Shown here in pieces: positions 44,587 through 53,301 of a DNA stretch of 64,000 bases (position 1 is the stretch's first letter; each line of letters opens with the position of its first letter). This DNA is from Xylocopilactobacillus apicola. GTDB lineage: Bacteria; Bacillota; Bacilli; Lactobacillales; Lactobacillaceae. The stretch is taken from NCBI RefSeq assembly GCF_033095985.1, contig NZ_AP026802.1, forward strand, positions 1,612,001 through 1,676,000, in the 5' to 3' direction. The notes below the pieces were generated by a model. That model saw only the letters and a program-made list of their open reading frames with translations. It had not been told where the DNA came from and ran no database searches. A program made the translations under genes and the position numbers.

Positions 44587-44757
44587 TCAATTTTCCCAAC
44601 TTTTATTTACAAAGAAATACAACGTTACAATACATCCCAAATTCATGAGATCATGAATCATTTCTGAACTACTTTTATATGTAAAGAAGCCATAACCCAG
44701 AAATAGAATATATATAATCATACAAAAGTTAAAAACCTTTTTTTCGGTGATAATCAT
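44587..44757 (-). CDS. 56-residue two-helix membrane protein
   Basis: The frame reads MIITEKKVFNFCMIIYILFL, then GYGFFTYKSSSEMIHDLMN and a second helix (CIVTLYFFV) before KSWEN. GGGGGTTGGCG lies before the ATG. Its promoter shares a 34-bp element and -10 spacing with the 69-residue membrane gene at 32478-32687. Small membrane proteins in such regulons may give immunity to a self-made or rival peptide. Confidence 0.65.
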   Translation of the reverse strand: MIITEKKVFNFCMIIYILFLGYGFFTYKSSSEMIHDLMNLGCIVTLYFFVNKSWEN

Positions 44758-44792
44758 CGCCAACCCCCATATCGCTAATCTTAAATGACAAA

Positions 44793-44860
44793 ATTATACC
44801 AAAAATTCTGGGATAAAAGCGCACATTTTTTTAACGTTAAGAATCCGATGATTATCGTCA
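44793..44860 (-). promoter_or_regulatory. Promoter with shared 34-bp LytTR-like element (copy 2)
   Basis: Plus-strand 44826-44859 matches 32751-32784 with three mismatches. TTAACGTTA and TTATCGTCA begin 21 bp apart. TATAAT with upstream TG on the minus strand (44798-44793) is 27 bases downstream. The element may also influence the divergent CPBP gene. Confidence 0.65.
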
Positions 44861-44931
44861 ATAAGCTTGTGCCTAATTCAAGGTCGAGATCGATCTCCCT
44901 TGTGATATACTTTTTCACATTGGAGGAAAAA

Positions 44932-45663
44932 ATGTTTAATAAAGAAAATAGTGTACTTCTCGGAAAAAGTGTCTTAAGTATTATCATTAGCTATATTTTT
45001 GGTTCGGTCAGCGGTGGGTTCATCGCTCAGGTTCTTTTGAAAGCCGCCCCTCAAAATGAACAAAATATCAGGCATCTTTGCATTAGTATTTTCATTATTA
45101 TTTTCCTACGTTTGTTTATGAAACTTTCGATTTTCAACAAGATTTCCGAACCCAAAAAATCCATTGAAATCATGCTGGCAATAATTTTTCTTTCTTTAAT
45201 CACGAATCACGACCAACTGTTCTCTAATTTCACGTTTCAAATTTTAGTAACCGTAATTGTCGTGGGAATTTTTGAAGAAATTCTATTTCGGGGAATTATT
45301 TTTGTCCCACTAACTCGGATTTTCCAAAATCAGCGTCACGGATTTCTTTGGGCATCAGTGGTTAGTTCTTTGATTTTCGCAGCCGCTCACCTCAATAATC
45401 TTTCTGGGCAGAGCCTCGCCTATACTCTTGGAATTCAATGTGTTTTTGCATTTATCTGCAGCATGTTCTTTAGCCTTCTTTATCAAGTGTCTGATAATAT
45501 CTTGTTGCCCATCTTTGCACACTTTGTAATAGATTTAATTGCGATGAGTGCCGCTCAATTTAGTGTTACCAAGGTCGACCTCGCAACTGCAATTGAAATC
45601 GTCATCTTCGTGATCTGTTCGGCGATTGTTTATCTTTATTTCTTGCGAGGTGAGAAATATTAA
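44932..45663 (+). CDS. CPBP-family intramembrane metalloprotease
   Basis: 243 residues from the ATG at 44932 (TTGGAGGAAAAA upstream; the open frame begins earlier at 44785 but over regulatory sequence). About seven helices carry the family motifs FEEILFRG (Glu-Glu and Arg), FAAAHL and FAHFVIDL. In lactic acid bacteria these proteins are often encoded in bacteriocin loci and can confer self-immunity. The neighbouring small membrane genes and LytTR-like site support such a role. Confidence 0.88.
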   Translation: MFNKENSVLLGKSVLSIIISYIFGSVSGGFIAQVLLKAAPQNEQNIRHLCISIFIIIFLRLFMKLSIFNKISEPKKSIEIMLAIIFLSLITNHDQLFSNFTFQILVTVIVVGIFEEILFRGIIFVPLTRIFQNQRHGFLWASVVSSLIFAAAHLNNLSGQSLAYTLGIQCVFAFICSMFFSLLYQVSDNILLPIFAHFVIDLIAMSAAQFSVTKVDLATAIEIVIFVICSAIVYLYFLRGEKY

Positions 45664-45680
45664 AGGATATCGCTCCAACA

Positions 45681-46073
45681 TTGAACGGCTATCGTTACGC
45701 TATTTATAAAGATCGATTTGACTATTTGTTATTTGATTTGAAATGCTACTTCAATGGGGCTGCCACGCCGATGCAGAAAGCTTACGAAAACGGCACCACC
45801 AGAATTTGGCTCGACCAATTTAATCATGACTTTCCCAAATTCATCGATCAAATGCAATTGAACTCTTTCGTCAATGAAAATTACGAAGTAATAGATCTTG
45901 CGGATGGCTCAACGAAAGTGATTCACAACTTAGCAACCGCATTAGAAATTCAAAAAACTATTAACGTCTATTTAGCAAATTTATTGGACTTAACTTTTTT
46001 AACAAGCCTTAAACTTACAAAAAAAGGCAGTAATGCCTTTTTTAAATACTTTATTCGTAACGCAAAGCAGTAA
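45681..46073 (+). CDS. Hypothetical protein running through a terminator
   Basis: 130 residues from a TTG start, beginning MNGYRYAIYKDRFDYLLFDL. No domain is recognised. AAAGGA lies 13 bases upstream. The last 15-17 codons are formed by the hairpin/T-run at 46019-46043 and the frame overlaps the convergent permease gene by 23 bases. That suggests the native stop was lost by a frameshift, or that this is a weakly translated frame. Confidence 0.45.
   Translation: MNGYRYAIYKDRFDYLLFDLKCYFNGAATPMQKAYENGTTRIWLDQFNHDFPKFIDQMQLNSFVNENYEVIDLADGSTKVIHNLATALEIQKTINVYLANLLDLTFLTSLKLTKKGSNAFFKYFIRNAKQ
46019..46043. terminator. Bidirectional terminator between convergent genes
   Basis: AAAAAAAGGCA and TGCCTTTTTT form a symmetrical hairpin with T-runs on both strands. 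It serves the 45681 frame and the permease at 46051. Confidence 0.75.
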
Positions 46074-47316
46074 TTGGATCCAGCTTTGATGCTCTACGGG
46101 CTGGTAAAGTTCCCGCCAAGAACGCAATAAACATGATCAAAACTATAATCATACAGATGGAAGGAAACGTAAATTTGATCAGAGTAAAACCCGGTAAACC
46201 TTTAAGAAAACTATTGGAAGCTGCAGAATTTAGTCCGCTGCCGACAAGAATCGCAACGATAATTCCGAGAATTGACCCAATTAAACCAATCAAAATCGAT
46301 TCACAGCTAAAGATTGAGAACACCTTGCCTCGACCAAGACCTAATGCCTTCATTAATCCAATCTCTCTTGTCCGATCTCTAACTGACATATAAAGTGTGT
46401 TGATCACGCCAAAGCTTGCCGCTAAAAGGGCAATTGCTCCAAACAAGATCAAAACTCCTGTAATCGCATTAACCACTTGCCTTAGCTGACCAATCTGATC
46501 TTGAAAAGTTTGCGCTTGATAGCCTTTTTTCTTAAGTTTACTTTTAACTTTAGCAATATTATCGTCTGTCGGATTTTGGATCATCGCTGTCGCACCAATA
46601 TAATTTTGCTGCATCTTCTGCGGTAATCCTGCTAGATTGTGCTCAGAAACTTGATCGGCTAGCGATTGACTAATAATTGATTGGTTTCCTTGAACAATGC
46701 TAACGTTTCTTACTCCAACAACTTTGGCGTCGATGATCGATTGACGGTTAGTAGCTTTTGACGAAACTGCGATTTTGACCTTTTGACCAAGCGCTTGTTT
46801 CGCAGATTTAAATCCAAGCGCTTTAACGTAATCTCCCGCCAGCACTACTTCATTTTGCTGACCTTTTTTAGCTGCTTGCCTCCCAGCTTTTAGGTCAACG
46901 TTAATTCCAGTTGGCGAAGAAGCTTGAAAAACATACTTAGCTGATTTAGAACTCTGAATATAGTCAATACTTGTATCTTGAACCCCTTGAACATTCTTCA
47001 ATTCATTCATTTCTTTTAAACGCTTCATCTTGTCGGGCGTAATACTTTCTTGTTCGTTTGCGTTACCCCGATTAGGGTCATACTTTTGAATTTTGTCGTT
47101 GCTTTCAGCGCTTGAAGAAGGGATAATCATCACTAATCCCTTGTCCCCAACGTTTGCCACCTGCTTGGAGACGTAATCGTTCACTCCTGAATTGACCCCA
47201 ACCGTCAAAGCAATCGTCATTGCCCCGATCATAATCGCAATCACGGTTAAAATTGTTCTACTCTTATTATGCCAAAGGTTTGCACTAGCCGAATGGAGAA
47301 TATCAAAAATTTTCAT
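46051..47316 (-). CDS. MacB-like ABC transporter permease
   Basis: 421 residues: N-terminal helix (about 18-38), extracellular domain (45-285) and three helices in the last 135 residues with DRTREIGLMKALGLGRG. It shares one base with the ATPase stop. No adaptor gene is linked to this pair, so it probably acts as a two-component exporter or lipoprotein/peptide mover. The promoter region carries its own type of 21-bp-spaced repeat. Confidence 0.9.
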   Translation of the reverse strand: MKIFDILHSASANLWHNKSRTILTVIAIMIGAMTIALTVGVNSGVNDYVSKQVANVGDKGLVMIIPSSSAESNDKIQKYDPNRGNANEQESITPDKMKRLKEMNELKNVQGVQDTSIDYIQSSKSAKYVFQASSPTGINVDLKAGRQAAKKGQQNEVVLAGDYVKALGFKSAKQALGQKVKIAVSSKATNRQSIIDAKVVGVRNVSIVQGNQSIISQSLADQVSEHNLAGLPQKMQQNYIGATAMIQNPTDDNIAKVKSKLKKKGYQAQTFQDQIGQLRQVVNAITGVLILFGAIALLAASFGVINTLYMSVRDRTREIGLMKALGLGRGKVFSIFSCESILIGLIGSILGIIVAILVGSGLNSAASNSFLKGLPGFTLIKFTFPSICMIIVLIMFIAFLAGTLPARRASKLDPITALRYE

Positions 47317-47996
47317 TATGCCAGCTCCTTTACAACTTCACCGTCTCTGATTTGAATTTGCCGCTCACATTTAGCAGCCAAATCATCATCGTGAGTGACG
47401 ATAATTAAAGTTATCTGATTATTTCGATGCAGATCAAAAAGAATATCTTCAATCTTTTCTCCCGTTTGAGAATCTAAATTGCCCGTTGGCTCATCTGCAA
47501 AAATAATATTAGGATTGTTAACCAGCGCTCTAGCAATGCAAACCCGCTGTTTTTGACCACCTGATAAATCGCTTGCCCGATTATTTTTCTTCTCACTTAA
47601 ACCGACCGCATCAATTGCCTTTAGCGCCATTTCTTGTCGTTTGCGCCCAGTAATTCCGCTAATTTTTAAAGGCAGCATCACGTTTTCCAAAACTGTGTCT
47701 TTTGCATTTAAGAAAAACTGCTGGAAAACAAAACCAAAAGTTTTATTGCGAATACTATTAAGCTCTTTGGCTCGAATATCTTTAGTTGATCGTTCATTTA
47801 ATTTAATCTCGCCACTAGTTGGCTGATCAAGTAAAGCCATAATATGCATTAAAGTCGATTTTCCGGAACCACTTTTGCCAACAATGGCTACTGATTCGCC
47901 TTTATCAATATCAAGGCTAACGCCTTTTAAAGCTTCGAACTTCGACTCTCCTTTGCCGTAAGATCGGGTGACCTTTTCAATTGTTAATAAACTCAT
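47316..47996 (-). CDS. MacB-like ABC transporter ATPase
   Basis: 226 residues with Walker A GKSGSGKST, signature LSGGQKQRVC, Walker B IIFADEPTGNLD and IVTHDDD. It is less similar to the cluster B and D ATPases than those are to each other. It starts the two-gene operon after AGAGGGACAAG. Confidence 0.92.
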   Translation of the reverse strand: MSLLTIEKVTRSYGKGESKFEALKGVSLDIDKGESVAIVGKSGSGKSTLMHIMALLDQPTSGEIKLNERSTKDIRAKELNSIRNKTFGFVFQQFFLNAKDTVLENVMLPLKISGITGRKRQEMALKAIDAVGLSEKKNNRASDLSGGQKQRVCIARALVNNPNIIFADEPTGNLDSQTGEKIEDILFDLHRNNQITLIIVTHDDDLAAKCERQIQIRDGEVVKELA

Positions 47997-48052
47997 CTTG
48001 TCCCTCTTTCTTTTCTTATAGCTTTAAATTAACACAATTATTGTCGGTTCGA

Positions 48053-48093
48053 GCGGTTTAATGTTTAACGTTCGTTTTAGGCGGTTTAACGTT
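48053..48093 (-). promoter_or_regulatory. Direct repeats TTTAACGTT 21 bp apart upstream of the MacB-like pair
   Basis: Plus strand TTTAACGTT occurs at 48064-48072 and again at 48085-48093, exactly 21 bp apart. The complement AACGTTAAA resembles the plantaricin-type LytTR half-site. GCGGTTTAAYGTT also repeats at 48053 and 48081. The half-site differs from TTACGYSAA at the other clusters, so another regulator may be used. Confidence 0.6.
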
Positions 48094-48119
48094 ATTTATA
48101 ATTCTGTCAAATTTTGTTC

Positions 48120-48158
48120 CAATTATACTTATCAAAAGATATTATATAAGTATAATTG
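48120..48158. repeat. 13-bp inverted repeat over a promoter
   Basis: CAATTATACTTAT (48120-48132) and ATAAGTATAATTG (48146-48158) are perfect complements separated by 13 bases; the second arm contains TATAAT (48151-48156). It looks like an operator for a dimeric repressor controlling rightward transcription towards the UvrA-like gene. Confidence 0.7.
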
Positions 48159-48197
48159 TTACAGGAGTAAAATGAATGAAACAAGCTGATAAGGTTG

Positions 48198-48356
48198 ATG
48201 CTAGGAAATTACATCGATCCAGTAAAATTTGGTAATGAGTCTTCTGCCCTTCAAGATAGATTCTCTAAAGGGAAAAACGCCTATTTTTATATGGCGAACT
48301 CCTATTACCGAAATATTTTTACAAATCTAAAAATGTACCATAAAAAACCTTTCTGA
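48198..48356 (+). CDS. Possible 52-residue peptide or gene remnant
   Basis: The frame reads MLGNYIDPVKFGNESSALQD, then RFSKGKNAYFYMANSYYRN and ends KMYHKKPF. It follows ACAGGAG at 48162, which also precedes very short frames at 48174 and 48178. The ribosome site is weak (AAGG) and no family is recognised. It may be the remains of a gene once controlled by the palindrome upstream, or a small peptide linked to the next two genes. Confidence 0.3.
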   Translation: MLGNYIDPVKFGNESSALQDRFSKGKNAYFYMANSYYRNIFTNLKMYHKKPF

Positions 48357-48480
48357 ATGTAACCGTCAAGTATAATCGATTACAAATCCATAATTTATTG
48401 GACTTAAGCCCAAAAGAATACTTTAATTATTGGTAAGAAGTTTTATCTCGTTGAAAAGCGTGAGAAAGTGATCGAGCAAA
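48357..48480 (+). promoter_or_regulatory. Leader of the UvrA-like operon
   Basis: TATAAT at 48371-48376 is a candidate -10 for the UvrA-like gene. The last 70 bases hold an open stretch (GKKFYLVEKREKVIEQ) that resembles the end of an otherwise missing gene. The ribosome site before 48481 is weak (GAGAAAG, about 12 bases away). Confidence 0.4.
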
Positions 48481-51400
48481 ATGACGATTAAAATAAAAAA
48501 TGCAAATATCAATAATTTAAACAATGTTAGTTTGACAATTCCCAACGGTTTAACTGTCGTCACCGGCATCTCTGGCTCTGGGAAATCATCATTAGTTTAT
48601 GACACTTTATATCAAGAAGCACGTAATCGACTTTTTGAACTATTTTCAAATAAAAACGATACTTACCCGTCAAGCAACACAATGGTCGATTCAATCGAAG
48701 GCTTGAAACCTGTAGTAGGAATTAAGCAAAATACCAAAAATCGAAATCCTTATTCAACAGTTGCAACCGCTAGTGGCATTCACGTTCTTTTAAGGATCCT
48801 TTATTCGCGTTTTGGAACTCAATACTGCCCACACTGTGGCACAAAAATTCATCTTTACTCCGAAGATTCAGTAATTAAAGAGCTAATAAAGGCTTCAAAA
48901 AATGCCCAGATCCAAATTCAAGCCAGAATTTTAAATAAAGTTCCAGGAAGCCATGCGACATTACTAAAACAATTACGTAAAGATTTTCCTGATCTAGACA
49001 TCTTAATCGATGATTTAAAAACTATTACTCCATTAGACCCCGATAAAAAACATTCCATTTCAATCATCCTGATTGATTCAAAATCCCCGCTATCTCTTGT
49101 GGAAGCAAGAAACATTTTAAAACAAGCAAAATTATTTGGTCTTGGATTTATTATTTTAAGAGACTGCGATTCAAAAAAGAATTATCAGCTCGTATTTAAA
49201 AATATCTGTCCTGAATGTAATAGCACTGTTAAAAAAATGGAACCATCCATGTTTAACAAGATTTGCCCCAAGTGTAAAGGAAAAAAATGTGAGAGTTGTT
49301 ATCAAACTGGCTTAGATCCAACAATTGCTAAAACCACCTTGAATGGTCTAACTTTTAACCAAATGTTGGCATTATCAATTGCCGATTTTACTACGCTTAT
49401 CGAAAATGAAACCATCCTTCCTGATTCTGCCCAGACCTTGCGAGAAGAAATCTTAAAAAAGAGCCATTCAATTTTAAACTTGGGATTGGGTTATTTAGAA
49501 TTGAATCGAACTTCTCCCTCCCTTTCAAGAGGTGAATATCAAAGGCTTCAAATTGCAAAAGCAATTTATAATAACATCGACGATATTATGTATATTTTAG
49601 ATGAACCCACGATCGGACTTCACCCATCAGAAACAGCTCAAATTATGTCAGAAATAAGAGATTTAATTGGAGATGTTATTTATATTGAACATGATGAAAC
49701 TGCAATTTCAGATGCTGATAATTGTATTGCTCTCGGACCAGGAGCTGGAAAAAATGGTGGCAACATTATTTTTCAAGGAAGTCCAACTGCTTACCTTAAG
49801 AGGATTGATCTTAAAGAAAACAACCACCATAAACGTCCTATTAAGGAGTTTTTAGCGATAAAGGATGCTAGAGCGAGAAATCTAAAAAGCTTAGATATAG
49901 ATATTCCGCTTGGCTGCGCTACTGTTATCTGTGGGGTTTCTGGCTCAGGGAAAAGTACTTTAATTAATGAAGTGATTATTCCTTCTTTAAAACAAAAAAC
50001 GAATCTAAATTGTTCATCTATTACTGGAAATATTCCTAAAATTCTTGAAATCACGCAAGATCCGATCGGTAACAATGCTAGATCAACAACGGCTACCTAT
50101 ATGAACCTAGCTGAGGAGATTAGAGAACTATTTGCCCATTATTCCCACAAACCAGCGTCTCTGTTTACCTTCAACACCAAAGATGGAGCTTGTAAGCAGT
50201 GCAACGGTTTAGGAACCATCAAGATTAATATGAGATACCAGGAATCATATTCAATTGTTTGTCCCTCCTGTAATGGCAACCGATTTTCAAATACTGCTGC
50301 TCAGGAATTGATAAAAATCGCTGATAAATCCTACTCAATTGTTGATTTTATGGAATTAAAAGTTACTGAATTTTTGGAAATTTTAAAAGCTCAGCCCAAC
50401 TTTTTTAACATTTCAATTAATTACGATGCTTTAGAGCGATGTTTATCATCTTTAGTTGATGTTGGTTTAGGATATCTTTCTTTGAATCAGTCTACCTCTT
50501 CTCTCTCAGGCGGAGAAGCTCAAAGATTAAAAATTGCTAAAATTCTGAGTAAAAAGCTGAATCACTCGATGATGATCGTTTTAGATGAGCCAACTTCGGG
50601 GTTACACAAAGCAGATATTGAAAAAATTTTATGTATTTTTGACATTTTAAAAAATGCCGGCATTACTTTACTAATTGTGGAACATAACCTAGATGTAATT
50701 ACTTATGCTGACTGGATTATCGAAATCGGTCCCGGTGCAGGTCCTAAAGGGGGAAGTCTCGTCTTTCAGGGCTCAATTAGTGATTTGCTCAAACAAAAAA
50801 CAAAAACGGCAAAGGCAATTTTAGAAAAAAACACCTTGAGAATTAATCCCCCAAGAAAAATAGAATCCTCAAGCGAAATAAAAATAAACAACGCTTATGC
50901 AAATAATCTTAAAAACATTTCTGTCTCAATTCCCAAAAATAAAATGACAGTTATTACTGGTGTTTCAGGTTCGGGAAAATCTACTTTAGTCTGGGATATT
51001 ATTGAAACCGAAGCTAAACGAAATTTTCTCGAAACCCTGTCAACATACGAGAGATACAATACAAATGAAAAAAGGAACTGCAAAGTTGATTCAATCGAAG
51101 GCCTAGGTCTGGTTTGTTCAGTTAGTAGTGATGGTTGGCAATTCAATCCTCGTTCAAATATTGGAACAATTACTGGAATGTATGATCACTTATCAGAACT
51201 ATTTGTTTATGCCGGAGAAAAACATTGCCCAAAATGCGGTAGTTTAATGAACAACCAGATAAATTTCTGGATCTGCCCAAACTGTCAAACTACAGCGAAA
51301 AAACCAAGACCGACAGATTTTAGCAGAAGCAACTATCGTGGTGCTTGTACTTCTTGCCAGGGTGTTGGAACCATTCAACAAATAAGTGTCAAAAAAATTA

Positions 51401-53301
51401 TTATCGACCCCGCAAAGCCATTACTTGATGGAGCAATGCAATCTTATGGTTATTTTCCAAAAAGTTATCTAAGTAAAGCTGGAAGTAGTGGACGCTACTT
51501 TTTAGAGTCATTTTCCAAACGATATCATTTTGACCCTTATTCTACTCCGTGGTGTGAAATGACAAGTGAAGCACAAGAAAAATTTATCTTCGGTGATGAA
51601 AAGCCCATGAAGGTTCAATTTAAATCATCAAATGGCAGAGAATATAGTGAAACCCTCCCCTTCCCGGGTTTTAAGGGATGGATTAGCAATTGGGATTTAG
51701 GAGGTACATTTACCGACCATCTTGTATGTCCAACTTGTCATGGAAGTGGCTTAAAACCTGAACTTAATTCAATCACAATTCAAAACCTTAACATTTACGA
51801 CGTTTGTCAATTATCAATCGCTGAGCTCAGTGAATTTCTCAACCCGCTCCAAGGTAAACCGATCAAATTTCCGTTAATGAAAAAGTCGTTAAAAATCTTG
51901 CAGCTAAAGTGCAGTTTTCTGATCAAAACCGGATTAACTTATCTTAATTTGAATCGTTTTTCATCAACTCTCTCAGCTGGCGAAGCACAGCGAGTCCAGT
52001 TAACAACATTTCTTAGTAATGAAATGAAAGGATTGACTATCTTACTAGATGAGCCTTCTCGAGGACTTCACCAGACAGAAATATTGTCATTGATTGAGTT
52101 ATTAAAAGAACTTTGCAAAATTGGTAATACATTAATCATCGTTGAACATGAAACTGCTTTTATGGAACAAGCTGATAACATCATTGAATTGGGTCAGGGT
52201 GCTGGAAAGAATGGGGGTCAAATAATTTCAACCGGAAATATTAACAAAATTATCAAGGAAGATAATCTGACTTCAAAGTGGTTAAAAAACCCTTATCCAA
52301 TTAAAAATTCTCGCCGGCGATCTGCTTTTAATTATGTAACTATCAAGGGTGCTGTCGAAAACAATCTAAATGTTCAAAAGTTACAAATTCCATTGAAAAA
52401 TTTAGTTGGAATCTGCGGGGTATCGGGATCTGGTAAAAGCACCTTAATTGTGGATACGATTGCCAAAGCCTACGTTAAAAGAAGGCAAACGACCTCTGTA
52501 TCATATGAACCCGATGTCATTGGTAAATATCAATCGATTGAAGGCATGCCTAAACATGTTATTTTGATTGACCAATCAAAATCAGATATTACAAATATTT
52601 ATCGCTATTTTGGGATAGATAAAATTCTGCAGGATATTTATTTAACCGATGAAACTGCTGTCTCTCTCCAATTATCAAAATCTGTCTACCAAAGAAATTG
52701 TCCTGATTGTCATGGAAAAGGGTTTAATAAAATTTCAATGGAATTTATGCCACCTTCGTATACCCCTTGTGAAACATGTAATGGAACCGGCTTCTCACCC
52801 GAAGCATGGGAAGTGAAAATCAAAGGTTACTCATATCCTGAACTTTTTAACCTTAGTATTGAAGAAATGTATGAGTTATGGAAAGATCATAAAAAATTAG
52901 CGGAGAAGCTAAAAAATTTAATTGAGATGGGATTAGGTTATCTCATTTTTGGTCAAAACGCTCAGACTTTTTCTTCTGGTGAGGCTCAAAGGCTAAAACT
53001 AGCCAAAGGACTTCAAAGTAACAAATCTAAGGAAACGTTATATATCCTTGATGAACCAACCGTTGGACTACATAATGAAGATACCCAAAAATTGCTGGTA
53101 ATCTTAAATAAGCTGGTAGATAATGGCAGCTCAGTCTGGGTGATCGAGCATGATTTAAATTTATTGTTGCAATGCGACTACTTGGTAGAATTGGGACCCG
53201 GAGGTGGCAATTTAGGAGGCAAAATTGTTGCCAGCGGAACCCCAGAAAGAGTTGCTGAGATGAAAACAAAAACTGGAAATTTGTTAAAGGAAATTTTATG
53301 A
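48481..53301 (+). CDS. Giant UvrA-like ATPase with four ABC modules
   Basis: 1606 residues, against about 940-960 for UvrA. It is two UvrA-like proteins in tandem. Walker A motifs are at about 29 (GISGSGKSS), 486, 827 and 1313 (all GVSGSGKST); signatures are at about 347 (LSRGEYQRL), 675 (LSGGEAQRL), 1163 (LSAGEAQRV) and 1497 (FSSGEAQRL), each followed by LDEPxxGLH and an EH switch. UvrA-type zinc modules recur (CPHCG at 116, CKQCNGLG/CPSCNG, CPKCG/CPNC, CPTCHGSG, CPDCHGKG/CETCNGTG). The first half keeps a short insert where UvrB binds; in the second half it is nearly absent. No uvrB or uvrC is nearby, so damage repair is unlikely. Drug-resistance UvrA relatives such as DrrC are known. It overlaps the next gene by four bases. 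Confidence 0.9.
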   Translation: MTIKIKNANINNLNNVSLTIPNGLTVVTGISGSGKSSLVYDTLYQEARNRLFELFSNKNDTYPSSNTMVDSIEGLKPVVGIKQNTKNRNPYSTVATASGIHVLLRILYSRFGTQYCPHCGTKIHLYSEDSVIKELIKASKNAQIQIQARILNKVPGSHATLLKQLRKDFPDLDILIDDLKTITPLDPDKKHSISIILIDSKSPLSLVEARNILKQAKLFGLGFIILRDCDSKKNYQLVFKNICPECNSTVKKMEPSMFNKICPKCKGKKCESCYQTGLDPTIAKTTLNGLTFNQMLALSIADFTTLIENETILPDSAQTLREEILKKSHSILNLGLGYLELNRTSPSLSRGEYQRLQIAKAIYNNIDDIMYILDEPTIGLHPSETAQIMSEIRDLIGDVIYIEHDETAISDADNCIALGPGAGKNGGNIIFQGSPTAYLKRIDLKENNHHKRPIKEFLAIKDARARNLKSLDIDIPLGCATVICGVSGSGKSTLINEVIIPSLKQKTNLNCSSITGNIPKILEITQDPIGNNARSTTATYMNLAEEIRELFAHYSHKPASLFTFNTKDGACKQCNGLGTIKINMRYQESYSIVCPSCNGNRFSNTAAQELIKIADKSYSIVDFMELKVTEFLEILKAQPNFFNISINYDALERCLSSLVDVGLGYLSLNQSTSSLSGGEAQRLKIAKILSKKLNHSMMIVLDEPTSGLHKADIEKILCIFDILKNAGITLLIVEHNLDVITYADWIIEIGPGAGPKGGSLVFQGSISDLLKQKTKTAKAILEKNTLRINPPRKIESSSEIKINNAYANNLKNISVSIPKNKMTVITGVSGSGKSTLVWDIIETEAKRNFLETLSTYERYNTNEKRNCKVDSIEGLGLVCSVSSDGWQFNPRSNIGTITGMYDHLSELFVYAGEKHCPKCGSLMNNQINFWICPNCQTTAKKPRPTDFSRSNYRGACTSCQGVGTIQQISVKKIIIDPAKPLLDGAMQSYGYFPKSYLSKAGSSGRYFLESFSKRYHFDPYSTPWCEMTSEAQEKFIFGDEKPMKVQFKSSNGREYSETLPFPGFKGWISNWDLGGTFTDHLVCPTCHGSGLKPELNSITIQNLNIYDVCQLSIAELSEFLNPLQGKPIKFPLMKKSLKILQLKCSFLIKTGLTYLNLNRFSSTLSAGEAQRVQLTTFLSNEMKGLTILLDEPSRGLHQTEILSLIELLKELCKIGNTLIIVEHETAFMEQADNIIELGQGAGKNGGQIISTGNINKIIKEDNLTSKWLKNPYPIKNSRRRSAFNYVTIKGAVENNLNVQKLQIPLKNLVGICGVSGSGKSTLIVDTIAKAYVKRRQTTSVSYEPDVIGKYQSIEGMPKHVILIDQSKSDITNIYRYFGIDKILQDIYLTDETAVSLQLSKSVYQRNCPDCHGKGFNKISMEFMPPSYTPCETCNGTGFSPEAWEVKIKGYSYPELFNLSIEEMYELWKDHKKLAEKLKNLIEMGLGYLIFGQNAQTFSSGEAQRLKLAKGLQSNKSKETLYILDEPTVGLHNEDTQKLLVILNKLVDNGSSVWVIEHDLNLLLQCDYLVELGPGGGNLGGKIVASGTPERVAEMKTKTGNLLKEIL

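Noticed and set aside
48481-53301. Calling the 1606-residue protein the DNA-repair enzyme UvrA
   Set aside because: It has four instead of two ATPase modules, lacks most of the UvrB-binding insert in the second half, and no uvrB or uvrC is linked.
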